Assembly: GCA_937919435.1 (NCBI GenBank)
Contig: CALFRR010000189.1
Span: 1-49,930, forward strand
Origin: an uncultured Alphaproteobacteria bacterium
GTDB lineage: Bacteria > Pseudomonadota > Alphaproteobacteria > Rhizobiales > Ancalomicrobiaceae
Length of the DNA: 49,930 bases
Reading direction: 5' to 3'
Shown: positions 25,642-35,478 of the stretch, piece after piece
How the letters are laid out: every line of letters starts with the position of its first letter
Position numbering within the stretch: the stretch's first letter is position 1
The notes under the pieces: generated by a model
What the model was told of the DNA's origin: nothing
Database searches by the model: none
Seen by the model: only the letters and a program-made list of their open reading frames with translations
Position numbers and translations under genes: made by a program

Positions 25642-25670
25642 CTCGTCGCGACGGCTCGGGACCCGGTCGA

Positions 25671-26633
25671 TCAGACGCGGTACGTCTGGACCGCGCCGGG
25701 GAGCTTCGACCAGCCGGCGTACCAGGTCTCGAACAGGGCGAGCTGGGCTTCGACATAGCCCTTCTGGCTCGCCGAGAGTGCGTCGGTCTCGTTGAAGTGC
25801 AGGGTGTATTCGGCGTCGCCCTTCAGCACCATCATGTGCTTGAAGAACAGGACCAGATCCGGGCCCTCGTCGAAGGAGGAGAGGACGGCGATCGCCGCCT
25901 CGAGCTCGAGCGCCCGGACCCGGGCCTCGACGTCGCCCTTCGCGGCGGCCTCGCACAGCGCGACGAGGTGCAGCACCTCCTTCGGCAGGACATTGCCGAT
26001 GCCGGTGATCGCACCGACCGCGCCGCAGTTGACGAAGCCGTGGAAGACCGCGGTGTCGACGCCGACCATCAGGGTCACTCCGTCGTCGCGGCTGGTGATG
26101 TTCTCGGCGGCGTAGCGCAGATCGGCGGGGCCGCCGAACTCCTTGAAGCCGACCAGATTTGGATGCTCGGCGCGCAGCGCGAAGAACAGGTCGGCGCGGG
26201 TGGCGAAGCCGTAGTAGGGGCTGTTGTAGATCACCGCCGGCAGATCCGGGGCGGTCGACAGGATCGCCTCGAAATGCGCCCGCTGGGCGCTCGCCGAGGG
26301 ACCGCGCGAGAGCACGCGCGGGATCACCATCAGACCCTTGGCGCCGACCTTCTGGGCATGGGCGGCATGGGCGACGGCGGTCGCGGTGTTGACCGCGCCG
26401 GTGCCGACGATCACCGGGATGCCGGCGGCGGCGAGACGGGCGACGCCCTCCATCCGCTGCGCGTCGGTGAGCAACGGCCAATCGCCCATCGAGCCGCAAT
26501 AGACAACCGCCGACATGCCGGCGGCGATCAGCTCGGCGCCCTTCTTCACCAGCGCATCGAAGTCGGGGGTGCGATCGGGCCGGCAGGGCGTCATCAACGC
26601 CGGAATGCAGCCGGAAAAGATGGTCGACGTCAT
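25671..26633 (-). CDS. DHDPS-family 1-pyrroline-4-hydroxy-2-carboxylate deaminase
   Basis: This 320-residue class I aldolase-fold lyase of the dihydrodipicolinate synthase family has Schiff-base Lys164 (GFKEFGG) and the conserved tyrosine motif IYNSPYYG (137-140). The stretches FSGCIPALMTPC, VVYCGSMGDWPLLTDAQRMEG and FNETDALSASQKGYVEAQ match the hydroxyproline-type deaminase (HypD/LhpC-like). That enzyme converts delta1-pyrroline-4-hydroxy-2-carboxylate to alpha-ketoglutaric semialdehyde and ammonia. The alternative, 5-dehydro-4-deoxyglucarate dehydratase (KdgD), makes the same product and would link to garD, but the N-terminus favours the deaminase. GAGGAGG precedes the ATG at 26633. The 274-base gap after it holds the promoter elements and little else. 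Confidence 0.85.
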   Translation of the reverse strand: MTSTIFSGCIPALMTPCRPDRTPDFDALVKKGAELIAAGMSAVVYCGSMGDWPLLTDAQRMEGVARLAAAGIPVIVGTGAVNTATAVAHAAHAQKVGAKGLMVIPRVLSRGPSASAQRAHFEAILSTAPDLPAVIYNSPYYGFATRADLFFALRAEHPNLVGFKEFGGPADLRYAAENITSRDDGVTLMVGVDTAVFHGFVNCGAVGAITGIGNVLPKEVLHLVALCEAAAKGDVEARVRALELEAAIAVLSSFDEGPDLVLFFKHMMVLKGDAEYTLHFNETDALSASQKGYVEAQLALFETWYAGWSKLPGAVQTYRV

Positions 26634-26674
26634 GTGAGCCTCCTCGGGGCGGAACCGCGACGCCCGATATAGCG

Positions 26675-26698
26675 CACACTGTATTTTCTTTGTCGACA
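26675..26698 (-). promoter_or_regulatory. Promoter/operator region of the deaminase gene
   Basis: On the minus strand, TGTCGACA (a perfect 8-bp palindrome, 26691-26698) is followed by an A-rich stretch and ATACAGTGTG (26675-26684). The same order, TGTCGAC then ATACAGT(A/G)TG, occurs in the divergent promoter at 24507-24534. TCGACA with CTATAT 18 bases downstream could form -35/-10 boxes. This is probably bound by the nearby GntR regulator. Confidence 0.45.
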
Positions 26699-26907
26699 CA
26701 AAAATCGGGGCAAGGGATCGGCCGACGGAATTCGTCGCACCGCCGCCGAGACGGAGAGCCCCCGGGACTCGCGAGCGATCCACCGGCGCCGGGAAGTCCG
26801 CGAAGGCACGGAGACCGTCCCCCGCCCTTCGTCGCCGGCCGAGGCGAAGCGGCGGAAACCGGGAAGCCGGGTCGCGACGGGCGAACGGACGGTGGGCTTC
26901 GGAGGAT

Positions 26908-27612
26908 CTAGAGGGTGATCGACTGGCGCCGGTCACGGGCGATCATCGCCTGGATCTGGCGGACGATCTGATCGGCATGGGCGGTGGCGAGACGATCGGC
27001 GGCCTCGACGTCGCGCGCTTCGATCGCCGCGATGAGATCGTCGTGTTCGGCGGCATAGCGCGGCGGCAGACGGTCCTCGAAGGACGAGTAATAGAGCCGC
27101 AGGATGCGGCGGCCCTCGTCGAGCAGCCGGCAGAACAGCGAGAGATAATAGGGATTGTGCCCGGCCTCGGCGATCGCCGCGTGGAAATCGCGGTTGGTGG
27201 CGATCATCGCCAGCGCGTCCTCGGCGGCGACGGCGCCGGCGAACTCGACCTGTCGCAGGCGGATCTGCTCGAGATCGGCGGGCCGGTGATACTGCGCCGC
27301 CAGCCGGGAGGTGACCCGATACATCAGGGTCAGCGCGTCGAAGAAGGTGTGCAGGTTGAGGAAGTCGATGTTGGAGACGACCGTCGAGCGGTTCGGCAGG
27401 GTGGTCACCAGCCCTTCGCCGGCGAGCCGGACCAGCGCCTCGCGGATCGGGGTGCGCGACATCGAGAGACGTTCGGCGAGTTGAATCTCGTCGATCGGAC
27501 TGCCCGGCGGCAGCACCAGATCGAGGATCTCGTCACGCAGGATGTCGTAGACCAGCTTGACGCCCTCGCCGCGCCGGCGCTCGGCGGGGAGCGTCCCCGG
27601 CTTGTCGGTCAT
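26908..27612 (-). CDS. GntR family regulator (FCD subfamily), probable hydroxyproline-catabolism regulator
   Basis: This 234-residue protein has a GntR winged helix (VYDILRDEILDLVLPPGSPIDEIQLAERLSMSRTPIREALVRLAGEGLVTT, residues 21-71) and an FCD effector domain (RDFHAAIAEAGHNPYYLSLFCRLLDE, then YAAEHDDLIAAIEARD). The ATG at 27612 is chosen because GGAGG lies 6 bases upstream; the GTG four codons earlier would overlap that site. By neighbourhood it corresponds to HypR. The 49-base gap upstream contains TGTCGACA (27626-27633) and ATGCATAC (27636-27643), resembling the elements before its presumed target genes, so autoregulation is likely. Confidence 0.87.
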   Translation of the reverse strand: MTDKPGTLPAERRRGEGVKLVYDILRDEILDLVLPPGSPIDEIQLAERLSMSRTPIREALVRLAGEGLVTTLPNRSTVVSNIDFLNLHTFFDALTLMYRVTSRLAAQYHRPADLEQIRLRQVEFAGAVAAEDALAMIATNRDFHAAIAEAGHNPYYLSLFCRLLDEGRRILRLYYSSFEDRLPPRYAAEHDDLIAAIEARDVEAADRLATAHADQIVRQIQAMIARDRRQSITL

Positions 27613-27625
27613 GGTCGCCTCCACC

Positions 27626-27645
27626 TGTCGACACGATGCATACTC
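27626..27645 (-). promoter_or_regulatory. Putative autoregulatory site upstream of the GntR gene
   Basis: TGTCGACA (27626-27633) is the same 8-bp palindrome found before the deaminase gene. On the minus strand it is preceded by AGTATGCAT, 8 of 9 bases identical to AGTATGTAT in the operator at 24.53 kb. Confidence 0.4.
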
Positions 27646-27661
27646 TCATCGCCGCAGCCGC

Positions 27662-28438
27662 TCAACCCACAGGCTGCGACAGGCGATCGGCGAGGCAGCG
27701 GGCCAACCCCGCCGGGGCGTCCCAGGCCATCGAATGGCCGGCGTCGGCGAGCACCGCGACGTCGACCCCGATCCGCGGCAGGGCTTCGAGGTCGGGATCG
27801 GGCAACGAGGCGGCGCCGAAGATCACGGTACGCGGGATCGTCAGAGCCCCGAGCCGGTCGCGCCAGCTCGGCACGTCGCCGTCGACGAGCGAGACCGCGG
27901 CACGGTGCACGGCGATCGGCGCCGAGGCTTCGAGGGTCGCCGCCCACATGCCGTTGCCCTCCGCCCGCGCGGCGGCGATCAGCGCGGCGTGGCCACGGGT
28001 GACGAAATCCGCCTCGGAGATCGCGGCGATCTTCCGGCTGAACACCCCGCCGCCGGGATCGAGGTTCGGTTCGCCGAGCACCAGTGCCCGGACGCGGTCG
28101 CCGAGCCGGTCGGCGGCGACGATCGCCACCGCCCCGCCCATCGAGTGGCCGAACAGATCGATCGGCCCGTCGGTGAGGGTTTCGACGAGGCGCGCGAGGA
28201 TGCGGGCATGTGCCTGGATCGTGTAGGGGAAGGTCTCGGGGCGGTCGGAGAAGCCGGAGCCGAGAAGGTCGACGAGGATCCGGCGGCGCCCGGCGAGCGC
28301 CTGATCGGCGGCGACCGCCGGGAAGTCGGACGACGAGGTGCAGCCGAGGCCGTGGACGAAGACCAGCGGCCGGCCGGCGCCGGCGAGGTCGTGATAACGC
28401 AGGACCGCGCCGAGGTCGTCGAGGACGAAGGACCGCAT
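27662..28438 (-). CDS. Alpha/beta hydrolase
   Basis: This 258-residue cytoplasmic alpha/beta-hydrolase-fold enzyme has an oxyanion-hole HGLG near residue 29, a nucleophile elbow GHSMGG near residue 97, a possible acid in the GAASLPDPD region and a catalytic His in DAGHSMAW near residue 234. Such enzymes hydrolyse esters, lactones or similar bonds; nothing in the sequence fixes the substrate. GGGAGGGG precedes the ATG. It lies between recQ and the GntR gene on the same strand, 25 bases after the recQ stop. It may be co-transcribed with either. Confidence 0.85.
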   Translation of the reverse strand: MRSFVLDDLGAVLRYHDLAGAGRPLVFVHGLGCTSSSDFPAVAADQALAGRRRILVDLLGSGFSDRPETFPYTIQAHARILARLVETLTDGPIDLFGHSMGGAVAIVAADRLGDRVRALVLGEPNLDPGGGVFSRKIAAISEADFVTRGHAALIAAARAEGNGMWAATLEASAPIAVHRAAVSLVDGDVPSWRDRLGALTIPRTVIFGAASLPDPDLEALPRIGVDVAVLADAGHSMAWDAPAGLARCLADRLSQPVG

Positions 28439-28463
28439 GCGCCCCTCCCGCCGGCCGGGCCGG

Positions 28464-30305
<1,842 letters not shown>

Positions 30306-30361
30306 GGGGCGGTACTCCGCGGGAGGGGGATCCGAGGGGTAGCCCCGCGGCGTCCTCCCCG

Positions 30362-31423
30362 TCAACCGGCCGCGGCGATCGGGGGATGCGAACCGACGGG
30401 AACCGGAGTGCCCGGGGCGAGCAGCCCCTCCTCGAACAGCCGGCTCCAGAACGCCGCCGGGATCGCCTCCTGGAACCAGGCCATGTTCTGGCGGACGTAT
30501 TTCGGCCGGCTCAGGCCCACCACGACGGTCTTCACCGCAGGGTGGCCGAACGGGAACTGGACCGCGGCGGCCGGCATGGAGACGCCGAATTCGGCGCAGA
30601 CCGCGGCGATCCGGCGGGCCCGGTCGATGATCTCGGGCGGTGCCTCACCGTAGTCGTAGTTGCCGCCCTTCTCCGGCGGCTTGACCAGAATGCCGGAATT
30701 GAACACGCCGGCGTCGACCACGTCGATGCCGCGCTTCTCCGCCTCGGGCAGGAAATCGGCGAGCGCGCCCTGCTCGAGCAGGGTGTAGCGGCCGGCGAGC
30801 ATCAGGATGTCGATGTCGGCGTGGCGGGCGATGTCGGCGGCGACGTCCGATTCGTTGATGCCGGCGCCGATCGCCGAGATCACGCCGGCGTTCCTGAGTT
30901 CGACCAGCGCCCGGAAGGCGCCGTTCATCGCCGCGGCGAAGTGGCGGTCGAAGTCGACGCCGAGATTGCGCCGGTCGAGATCGTGGACGTAGACGATGTC
31001 GATCTTCGGCACGCCGAGCCGGTTCACCGAGCCTTCGAGCGCCCGCATGGTGCCGTCGTAGGAGTAGTCGAGGACGGGCTTCAGCGGCAGCGGCGCCACC
31101 CATTGGCCGGGATCGACCGTTTCGCCGGGGCGCGGCGCGACGAGATAGCGGCCGACCTTGGTGGAGAGCAGGAAGTCGCCGCGCGGCCGGCCGCGCAGGA
31201 AGCGGCCGAGGCGGTGCTCGGAGAGGCCGTGACCGTAGAGCGGCGAGGTGTCGAAGTAGCGGAAGCCGGCGGCCCAGGCCTCGTCGAGCACCTCCTCGGC
31301 GACGGCGTCGGGGATGTTCCAGGTGAGGGTGCCGAGGCCCGAGGCCCCGAAGCCGATGCGGGCGGTCATCGGTTTCGCCGAGGGTGCGCCCGGGCCGGTC
31401 ACTGCGGCGGAATGCGTGGTCAT
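30362..31423 (-). CDS. Aldo/keto reductase, L-fucose / L-galactose 1-dehydrogenase type
   Basis: This 353-residue AKR barrel has the usual tetrad: Asp and Tyr in RYFDTSPLYGHGLSE, Lys in LLSTKVGR and His in YVHDLD. The family resembles D-threo-aldose 1-dehydrogenases, which oxidise L-fucose, L-galactose or D-arabinose to the 1,5-lactone with NAD(P)+. GGAG lies 8 bases before the ATG at 31423, which overlaps the lactonase stop as ATGA, so the dehydrogenase and lactonase are coupled. It is the last gene of the L-fucose locus. Because the phosphorylating route is also present, its true substrate may be L-galactose rather than L-fucose (inference). Confidence 0.85.
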   Translation of the reverse strand: MTTHSAAVTGPGAPSAKPMTARIGFGASGLGTLTWNIPDAVAEEVLDEAWAAGFRYFDTSPLYGHGLSEHRLGRFLRGRPRGDFLLSTKVGRYLVAPRPGETVDPGQWVAPLPLKPVLDYSYDGTMRALEGSVNRLGVPKIDIVYVHDLDRRNLGVDFDRHFAAAMNGAFRALVELRNAGVISAIGAGINESDVAADIARHADIDILMLAGRYTLLEQGALADFLPEAEKRGIDVVDAGVFNSGILVKPPEKGGNYDYGEAPPEIIDRARRIAAVCAEFGVSMPAAAVQFPFGHPAVKTVVVGLSRPKYVRQNMAWFQEAIPAAFWSRLFEEGLLAPGTPVPVGSHPPIAAAG

Positions 31424-32289
31424 GCCGGTATCTCCGGAAGGTCGAGGCGATAGAGCGCGATCGCGTTTCCCCCGAAGATCAGGGCGCGGTCGGCGGGAGG
31501 AAGCGGGGAGAGGATGGTCCCGAGGGCGTCGAACCATCGGCGATGGCCGCCGGCGAGCTCGCAGACCGGCCAATCGGAGCCGAACACCGCACGGTCGGAG
31601 CCGAACCGGCCGAGCACCTCGGCGACGAAGGGAGCGAGATCGGCGAGCGTCCAATGGGCCCAGTCGGCCTCGGTGACCATGCCGGAGAGCTTCACCCAGA
31701 CCCGGTCGCGATGGACGGCGAGCGGTGCCAGACGCTCGGCCCAGGGGACGAAAGCGTGGCCGCGGATGTCCGGTTTGGCGGCGTGGTCGACGACGAAGCG
31801 CAGATCCGGCACCCCCTCGACCGCCCGCAGTGCGGCGGGCAGCTCGCGCGACCGCACCAGCAGATCGTAGACGAGGCCATGGGCGGCGACGGCGGCGAGA
31901 CCCCGGCGGACGTCGTCCCGGTCGAGCCAGTCGGGATCGGCCTCGTCGTGGACCTGATGGCGGATGCCGACCAGGAAGCGCCCGCCGGGGCCGGCCTTCA
32001 GCCCGGCGATCACCGCGGCGACGTCCGGGTCGGTGAGATCGACCCAGCCGACCACCCCGGCGACGAAGTCGGTCGCCTCGGCGAGCCGCAGGAAGCGGCG
32101 GGTCTCCTCGACACTGCTCCAGGTCTGGACCAGCACGGTGGCGGTGACGCCGGAGGCGGCGAGTTCGGGGGCGAGGTCGGCGGGCGCCCAGATCCGGCGG
32201 ATCGGGGCGCAGGGGCCGGAGAGCCAGCCGTAGTCGCCGTCGTCCGGATCCCAGAAGTGTTGGTGGGCGTCGACGATCGGAGGGGACAT
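31420..32289 (-). CDS. Amidohydrolase-family L-fucono-1,5-lactonase (COG3618)
   Basis: This 289-residue TIM-barrel hydrolase shows metal- and active-site motifs VDAHQHFWD (His9, His11), IRHQVHDE, FVVDHAAKP and FGSDWPVCE (catalytic Asp). This is the COG3618 pattern, whose characterised members hydrolyse L-fucono-1,5-lactone and related sugar lactones. The ATG at 32289 was chosen over an upstream start because GGAAG sits before it and the family N-terminus (PIVDAHQHFW) follows directly. It is coupled to the aldo-keto reductase and lies 26 bases after the kinase. No L-fuconate dehydratase is present, so its acid product probably feeds another route. Confidence 0.85.
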   Translation of the reverse strand: MSPPIVDAHQHFWDPDDGDYGWLSGPCAPIRRIWAPADLAPELAASGVTATVLVQTWSSVEETRRFLRLAEATDFVAGVVGWVDLTDPDVAAVIAGLKAGPGGRFLVGIRHQVHDEADPDWLDRDDVRRGLAAVAAHGLVYDLLVRSRELPAALRAVEGVPDLRFVVDHAAKPDIRGHAFVPWAERLAPLAVHRDRVWVKLSGMVTEADWAHWTLADLAPFVAEVLGRFGSDRAVFGSDWPVCELAGGHRRWFDALGTILSPLPPADRALIFGGNAIALYRLDLPEIPA

Positions 32290-32315
32290 GATCGTTCTTC
32301 CGGCTTTTCGAGCCC

Positions 32316-33791
32316 TCAATGGGCCTTGGGGCTACGGGCGACGGCGTGGCGGAACCGGGCGAAGACGGTCTCGGGGATCGGCGCGCCGGGGAGGTGGTCG
32401 GTCACGAAGAAGGAGCGGCGGACGGTCGCCCGCGCCTCGTCGAGCGAGGAGAGCGCGCCGAGCGCCATCATCTGCAGACAGGCGTTGCCGAGCGCCGAGG
32501 TCTCGACCGGGCCGGCGGAGACCGGGACGCCGCAGGCATCGGCGGTGAGCTGGTTGAGCAGCGCGTTGCGACTGCCGCCGCCGATGATCCGGATCCGGGT
32601 GAGCGGCCGGCCGCGCAGGATCTCGAGCTCGCCCTTCACCCGGGCGTAGTCGAGGGCGAGGCTGTCGAAGACGCAGCGGGCGATGGCGCCGAGCCCGTCG
32701 GGCACCGGCTCGCCGTTCTGTGCGGCGATCGCTCGGATCGCCTCGACCATCGAGGGCGGATCGAGGAAGCGCGGATCGTCGGGGTCGACGACGGTGGCGA
32801 AGGCCGGCGCGGCAGCGGCCGCTGCGACCAGATCGGCGAAGTCGGGGGAGCCCAGTTCCTTGCGGATCCGCTGGATCGGCCACAGGCCCATCAGGTTCTT
32901 CAGCACCCGGAAACGGCCGCAGACGCCGCCTTCGTTGCCGAAGTTGAAGCGGCGGGCGTCGTCGGAGGTGAACGGGGAGAGGCTCTCCACCCCCATCAGC
33001 GACCAGGTGCCGGAGGACAGGAAGGCCTCGTCGGCACTCGCGAGCGGGGCGGCGGCGACGGCTGAGGCGGTGTCGTGGCCGCCCGGCGCGACCACCGCGA
33101 TCTCCCGGCCCGAGGCGAGACGGCGCGAGCCGACCCGGGTCCCCGGCGCCACCGGCGTCTTCAGGAGCCCGGCCGGCGCACCGACCAGAGCGGTGATCGC
33201 CGGATCCCAGTCGTGGGTCGAGAGCGCCAGCATCTGCGAGGTCGTGGCGATGGTGTACTCGTTGGAGATCGCGCCGGAGAGCCGCCAGTGCAACCAGTCC
33301 GGCATCATCAGCAGATGGCGGGCGCGGGCGAGCCAATCGGGATGGGCCTCGGCGACCGCGGCGAGCTGGTAGAGGGTGTTGTAGGGCTGGAAGTGGATGC
33401 CGGTGCGGGCGTAGAGCTCCTCCGGCGCCATCTTCGCGAAGATCCGGTCCATCATCCCTTCGGTGCGCGGGTCGCGATAGGCGACCGCCGGGCCGATCCG
33501 CCGGAGGTCTTCGTCGAGCAGGACGAAGTCGACCCCCCAGGTGTCGCAGCCGACCCCGGCGATCGGGGCGATCGCGTCGGCCTTCTCCACCCCTTCGACG
33601 ACGTTGGCCTCGATCGCGGCGAGATCCCAGGCCCGATGGCCGGTCTCGGGATCGACGATCGCCGGTGTCTCGAAGCGGTGGGCCTCGGTGAGCGAGATCC
33701 GTCCGTCGGCGAGTTCGGCGAGGATCACGCGGCCGGAGCCGGCGCCCAGATCGACGGCGGCGACACGGAAGGGAGAAGAGGCTGAGGTCAT
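32316..33791 (-). CDS. FGGY-family carbohydrate kinase (RhaB-like), probable L-fuculokinase
   Basis: This 491-residue sugar kinase begins AAVDLGAGSGRVILAEL, the phosphate-1 loop typical of rhamnulokinases. It has CDTWGVDFVLLD, HFQPYNTLYQLAA, the catalytic Asp in PGGHDTASAV, SSGTWSLMGVE and the adenosine motif IIGGGSRNALLNQL. Length and motifs are closest to RhaB (L-rhamnulokinase), not classical FucK. Flanked by fucU, fucI and fucA and with no rhamnose isomerase, it most likely phosphorylates L-fuculose at O-1. It lies 38 bases after fucU, 26 before the lactonase. The change of kinase subfamily is worth noting. Confidence 0.87.
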   Translation of the reverse strand: MTSASSPFRVAAVDLGAGSGRVILAELADGRISLTEAHRFETPAIVDPETGHRAWDLAAIEANVVEGVEKADAIAPIAGVGCDTWGVDFVLLDEDLRRIGPAVAYRDPRTEGMMDRIFAKMAPEELYARTGIHFQPYNTLYQLAAVAEAHPDWLARARHLLMMPDWLHWRLSGAISNEYTIATTSQMLALSTHDWDPAITALVGAPAGLLKTPVAPGTRVGSRRLASGREIAVVAPGGHDTASAVAAAPLASADEAFLSSGTWSLMGVESLSPFTSDDARRFNFGNEGGVCGRFRVLKNLMGLWPIQRIRKELGSPDFADLVAAAAAAPAFATVVDPDDPRFLDPPSMVEAIRAIAAQNGEPVPDGLGAIARCVFDSLALDYARVKGELEILRGRPLTRIRIIGGGSRNALLNQLTADACGVPVSAGPVETSALGNACLQMMALGALSSLDEARATVRRSFFVTDHLPGAPIPETVFARFRHAVARSPKAH

Positions 33792-33829
33792 GGCGAAAAC
33801 CGGTGAGGACGACGGAGCGGTCGGCCGCC

Positions 33830-34264
33830 TCAGGCGACCGGGATCACACCCTTCTTGAGGATGATGTTGCCGTATTTGGCGGTCTCGCCGGTCAACACCA
33901 CGGCGAAGGCGGAGCGCGTGCGGTCGTAGAAGGCGAAGCGTTCGAGGAAGCGGGTCGCCGGCGCCTTCGGTTCGTGGCGTTCGATCGCGGCCCGGTAGGC
34001 GGCGACCACCGTCGGATCGAGCGCGTCGCCTTCGACCGGCGCCATCATCAGGACGGGGTCGGGGACATAGGGGTCGAGCACCCAGAGCGGCAGGATCGCG
34101 TCGATCAGCGGGGCGATGCGGATGCCGTCGGCCCTGAGCACCCGGGTGTTGAAGGTCTCGGCCGGGAAGTGGGCGTCGGCGAGGACGAGTTCGTCGCCGT
34201 GCCCCATCCGCGAGAGGAGGGCGAGGAGATCGGGCGACAGGAGAGGCGAGATACCGCGCAACAT
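33830..34264 (-). CDS. fucU: L-Fucose mutarotase (RbsD/FucU family)
   Basis: This 144-residue protein interconverts L-fucose anomers ahead of the isomerase. It begins MLRGISPLLSPDLLALLSRMGHGDELVLADAHFPAET, with the conserved histidines GHGD and DAHFPA. It ends in a tyrosine-containing KYGNIILKKGV typical of FucU. GGAG lies 8 bases before the ATG at 34264; longer frames upstream have no such site and run into hairpin sequence. Two hairpins separate it from the binding-protein gene. Confidence 0.92.
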   Translation of the reverse strand: MLRGISPLLSPDLLALLSRMGHGDELVLADAHFPAETFNTRVLRADGIRIAPLIDAILPLWVLDPYVPDPVLMMAPVEGDALDPTVVAAYRAAIERHEPKAPATRFLERFAFYDRTRSAFAVVLTGETAKYGNIILKKGVIPVA

Positions 34265-34285
34265 GACCGGACTCCGGAAAGAGGC

Positions 34286-34309
34286 CCCGTGCCGGCGGAC
34301 CGGCACGGG
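34286..34309 (-). promoter_or_regulatory. Hairpin upstream of fucU
   Basis: A perfect 10-bp inverted repeat (34286-34295 with 34300-34309) with a 4-base loop lies about 20 bases before the fucU start. It is one of two hairpins in the 164-base spacer after the binding-protein gene and may lower expression of the downstream enzymes. Confidence 0.5.
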
Positions 34310-34389
34310 CAGGGAGAGACTCACACGGGTCTCGGGAGCAAGGAGAACGGCCGATCGGTCGGCCGAGACCGACGGATCGCCGGAGCAGT

Positions 34390-34419
34390 CGGCACCGGTC
34401 CGCAACCGGACCGGTGCCG
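34390..34419 (-). promoter_or_regulatory. Hairpin following the sugar-binding-protein gene
   Basis: A perfect 13-bp inverted repeat (34390-34402 with 34407-34419) with a 4-base CAAC loop lies ten bases after the stop of the binding protein. There is no U-tract. It probably protects the binding-protein mRNA from 3' decay and attenuates readthrough. Confidence 0.6.
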
Positions 34420-34428
34420 GGGAAGCGA

Positions 34429-35373
34429 TCAATAGAGGACGTTCTTGGCTTCCGGCTTGTCGAGGTTGTCCTTGGTGACGAAGACCACGCCGGTGTCGAT
34501 CGCCTTCGGCACCTTCTCGCCCTTGATCACCTTGATGACGGTCTGGACGCCGAGATAGCCCATCTGGAACGAACCCTGGACGGCGATGCCCTGCAGGGTT
34601 CCGTTGCGGACGAAGTCCTGGAGGTCCTGGTTGCCGTCGAAGCCGATCGCGGTGATCTGGCCGGCCTTGCCGGACTGGGCGAGAGCCCGGCCCATGCCGG
34701 CGGCGGTCGGCTCGTTGGCGCCGAAGATCGCCTTGAGGTCGGGATTGGCGGCGAGCGTGTCGATCGTCTGGTTGAGCGCGGTCGCCATCTGCGACTGCGA
34801 ATAGAAGGGGCCGACGATCTGGAGCTTGGAATTCTCCTTGATGTACTTGGTGAAGCCGCCGACCCGGCCGATCTCGGAGCCGACGCCGGCGACGTAGGAC
34901 ATGATCGCCACCTTGCCGGTGGTGCCGGCCTTCTCGATCAGCGCCTTGGCGCAGAGCTCGCCGGCCTTGGCGTTGTCGGTCGACAGGAACGCCTGATAGT
35001 ACTTCTCGCCGGAGGCCGCGATCGAGCTGTCGATCAGGACCACGGGAATCGAACTCTCCCAGGCCTTCTTGATCGCGGGAACCAGAGCGTCCGGATCCGA
35101 CGGGGCGAGGACGATGCCGGCGACCTTACGGTTGATCGCGTTCTCGACCATGTTGACTTCGTCGGCGACGTTCGACTCGGCGGCCGGCCCCTGGAACGTG
35201 AAGGAATACTTCGACTGTTCCTTGATCGCGGCGGTGGCGCCCTTGTTGACGTTCTGCCAGAAGTTCGAGTTCGAGGTCTTGACGATCACGGCGATTTCGT
35301 CGGCGGCGAGCGCCGCGGTCGATGTGAAGGCGAGCAACGTCGCCGCGACGGTTCCCAGAATCAGCTTCTTCAT
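34429..35373 (-). CDS. Ribose-type ABC transporter sugar-binding protein (probable L-fucose/L-galactose receptor)
   Basis: This 314-residue periplasmic protein has a signal peptide (MKKLILGTVAATLLAFTSTAALAA) and a Peripla_BP_4 fold: AVIVKTSNSNFWQNVNKGA, GIVLAPSDPDALVPAI, VVLIDSSIAAS, ATALNQTIDTLAANPDLKAIFGANEPTAAGMG and ITAIGFDGNQ. This is the RbsB/XylF class. GGAGGAAA precedes the ATG at 35373. It follows the permease gene and, in this operon of fucose enzymes, most likely binds L-fucose or the related L-galactose. Confidence 0.9.
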   Translation of the reverse strand: MKKLILGTVAATLLAFTSTAALAADEIAVIVKTSNSNFWQNVNKGATAAIKEQSKYSFTFQGPAAESNVADEVNMVENAINRKVAGIVLAPSDPDALVPAIKKAWESSIPVVLIDSSIAASGEKYYQAFLSTDNAKAGELCAKALIEKAGTTGKVAIMSYVAGVGSEIGRVGGFTKYIKENSKLQIVGPFYSQSQMATALNQTIDTLAANPDLKAIFGANEPTAAGMGRALAQSGKAGQITAIGFDGNQDLQDFVRNGTLQGIAVQGSFQMGYLGVQTVIKVIKGEKVPKAIDTGVVFVTKDNLDKPEAKNVLY

Positions 35374-35478
35374 GGTGTTTCCTCCAGATTTTTCGAGACG
35401 ATGCACGAAAGGGGGACGGACCACGTTCTTGCGGAGATCCGACCCGAGAGGACGGTCGGGGGGCGAACCCCCTTCCCG

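Noticed and set aside
25671..26633. Assignment of the DHDPS-family gene as dihydrodipicolinate synthase (dapA) or KdgD
   Set aside because: The N-terminal FSGCIPALMTPC and the VVYCGSMGDWPLLTDAQRMEG region match the hydroxyproline-type deaminase, and the neighbours are KGSA dehydrogenase and pyrroline-carboxylate reductase. KdgD activity is kept only as an alternative.
32316..33791. A rhamnose catabolism locus suggested by the RhaB-like kinase
   Set aside because: No rhamnose isomerase, RhaD or RhaM is present. FucI, FucA and FucU define the locus as fucose-type.
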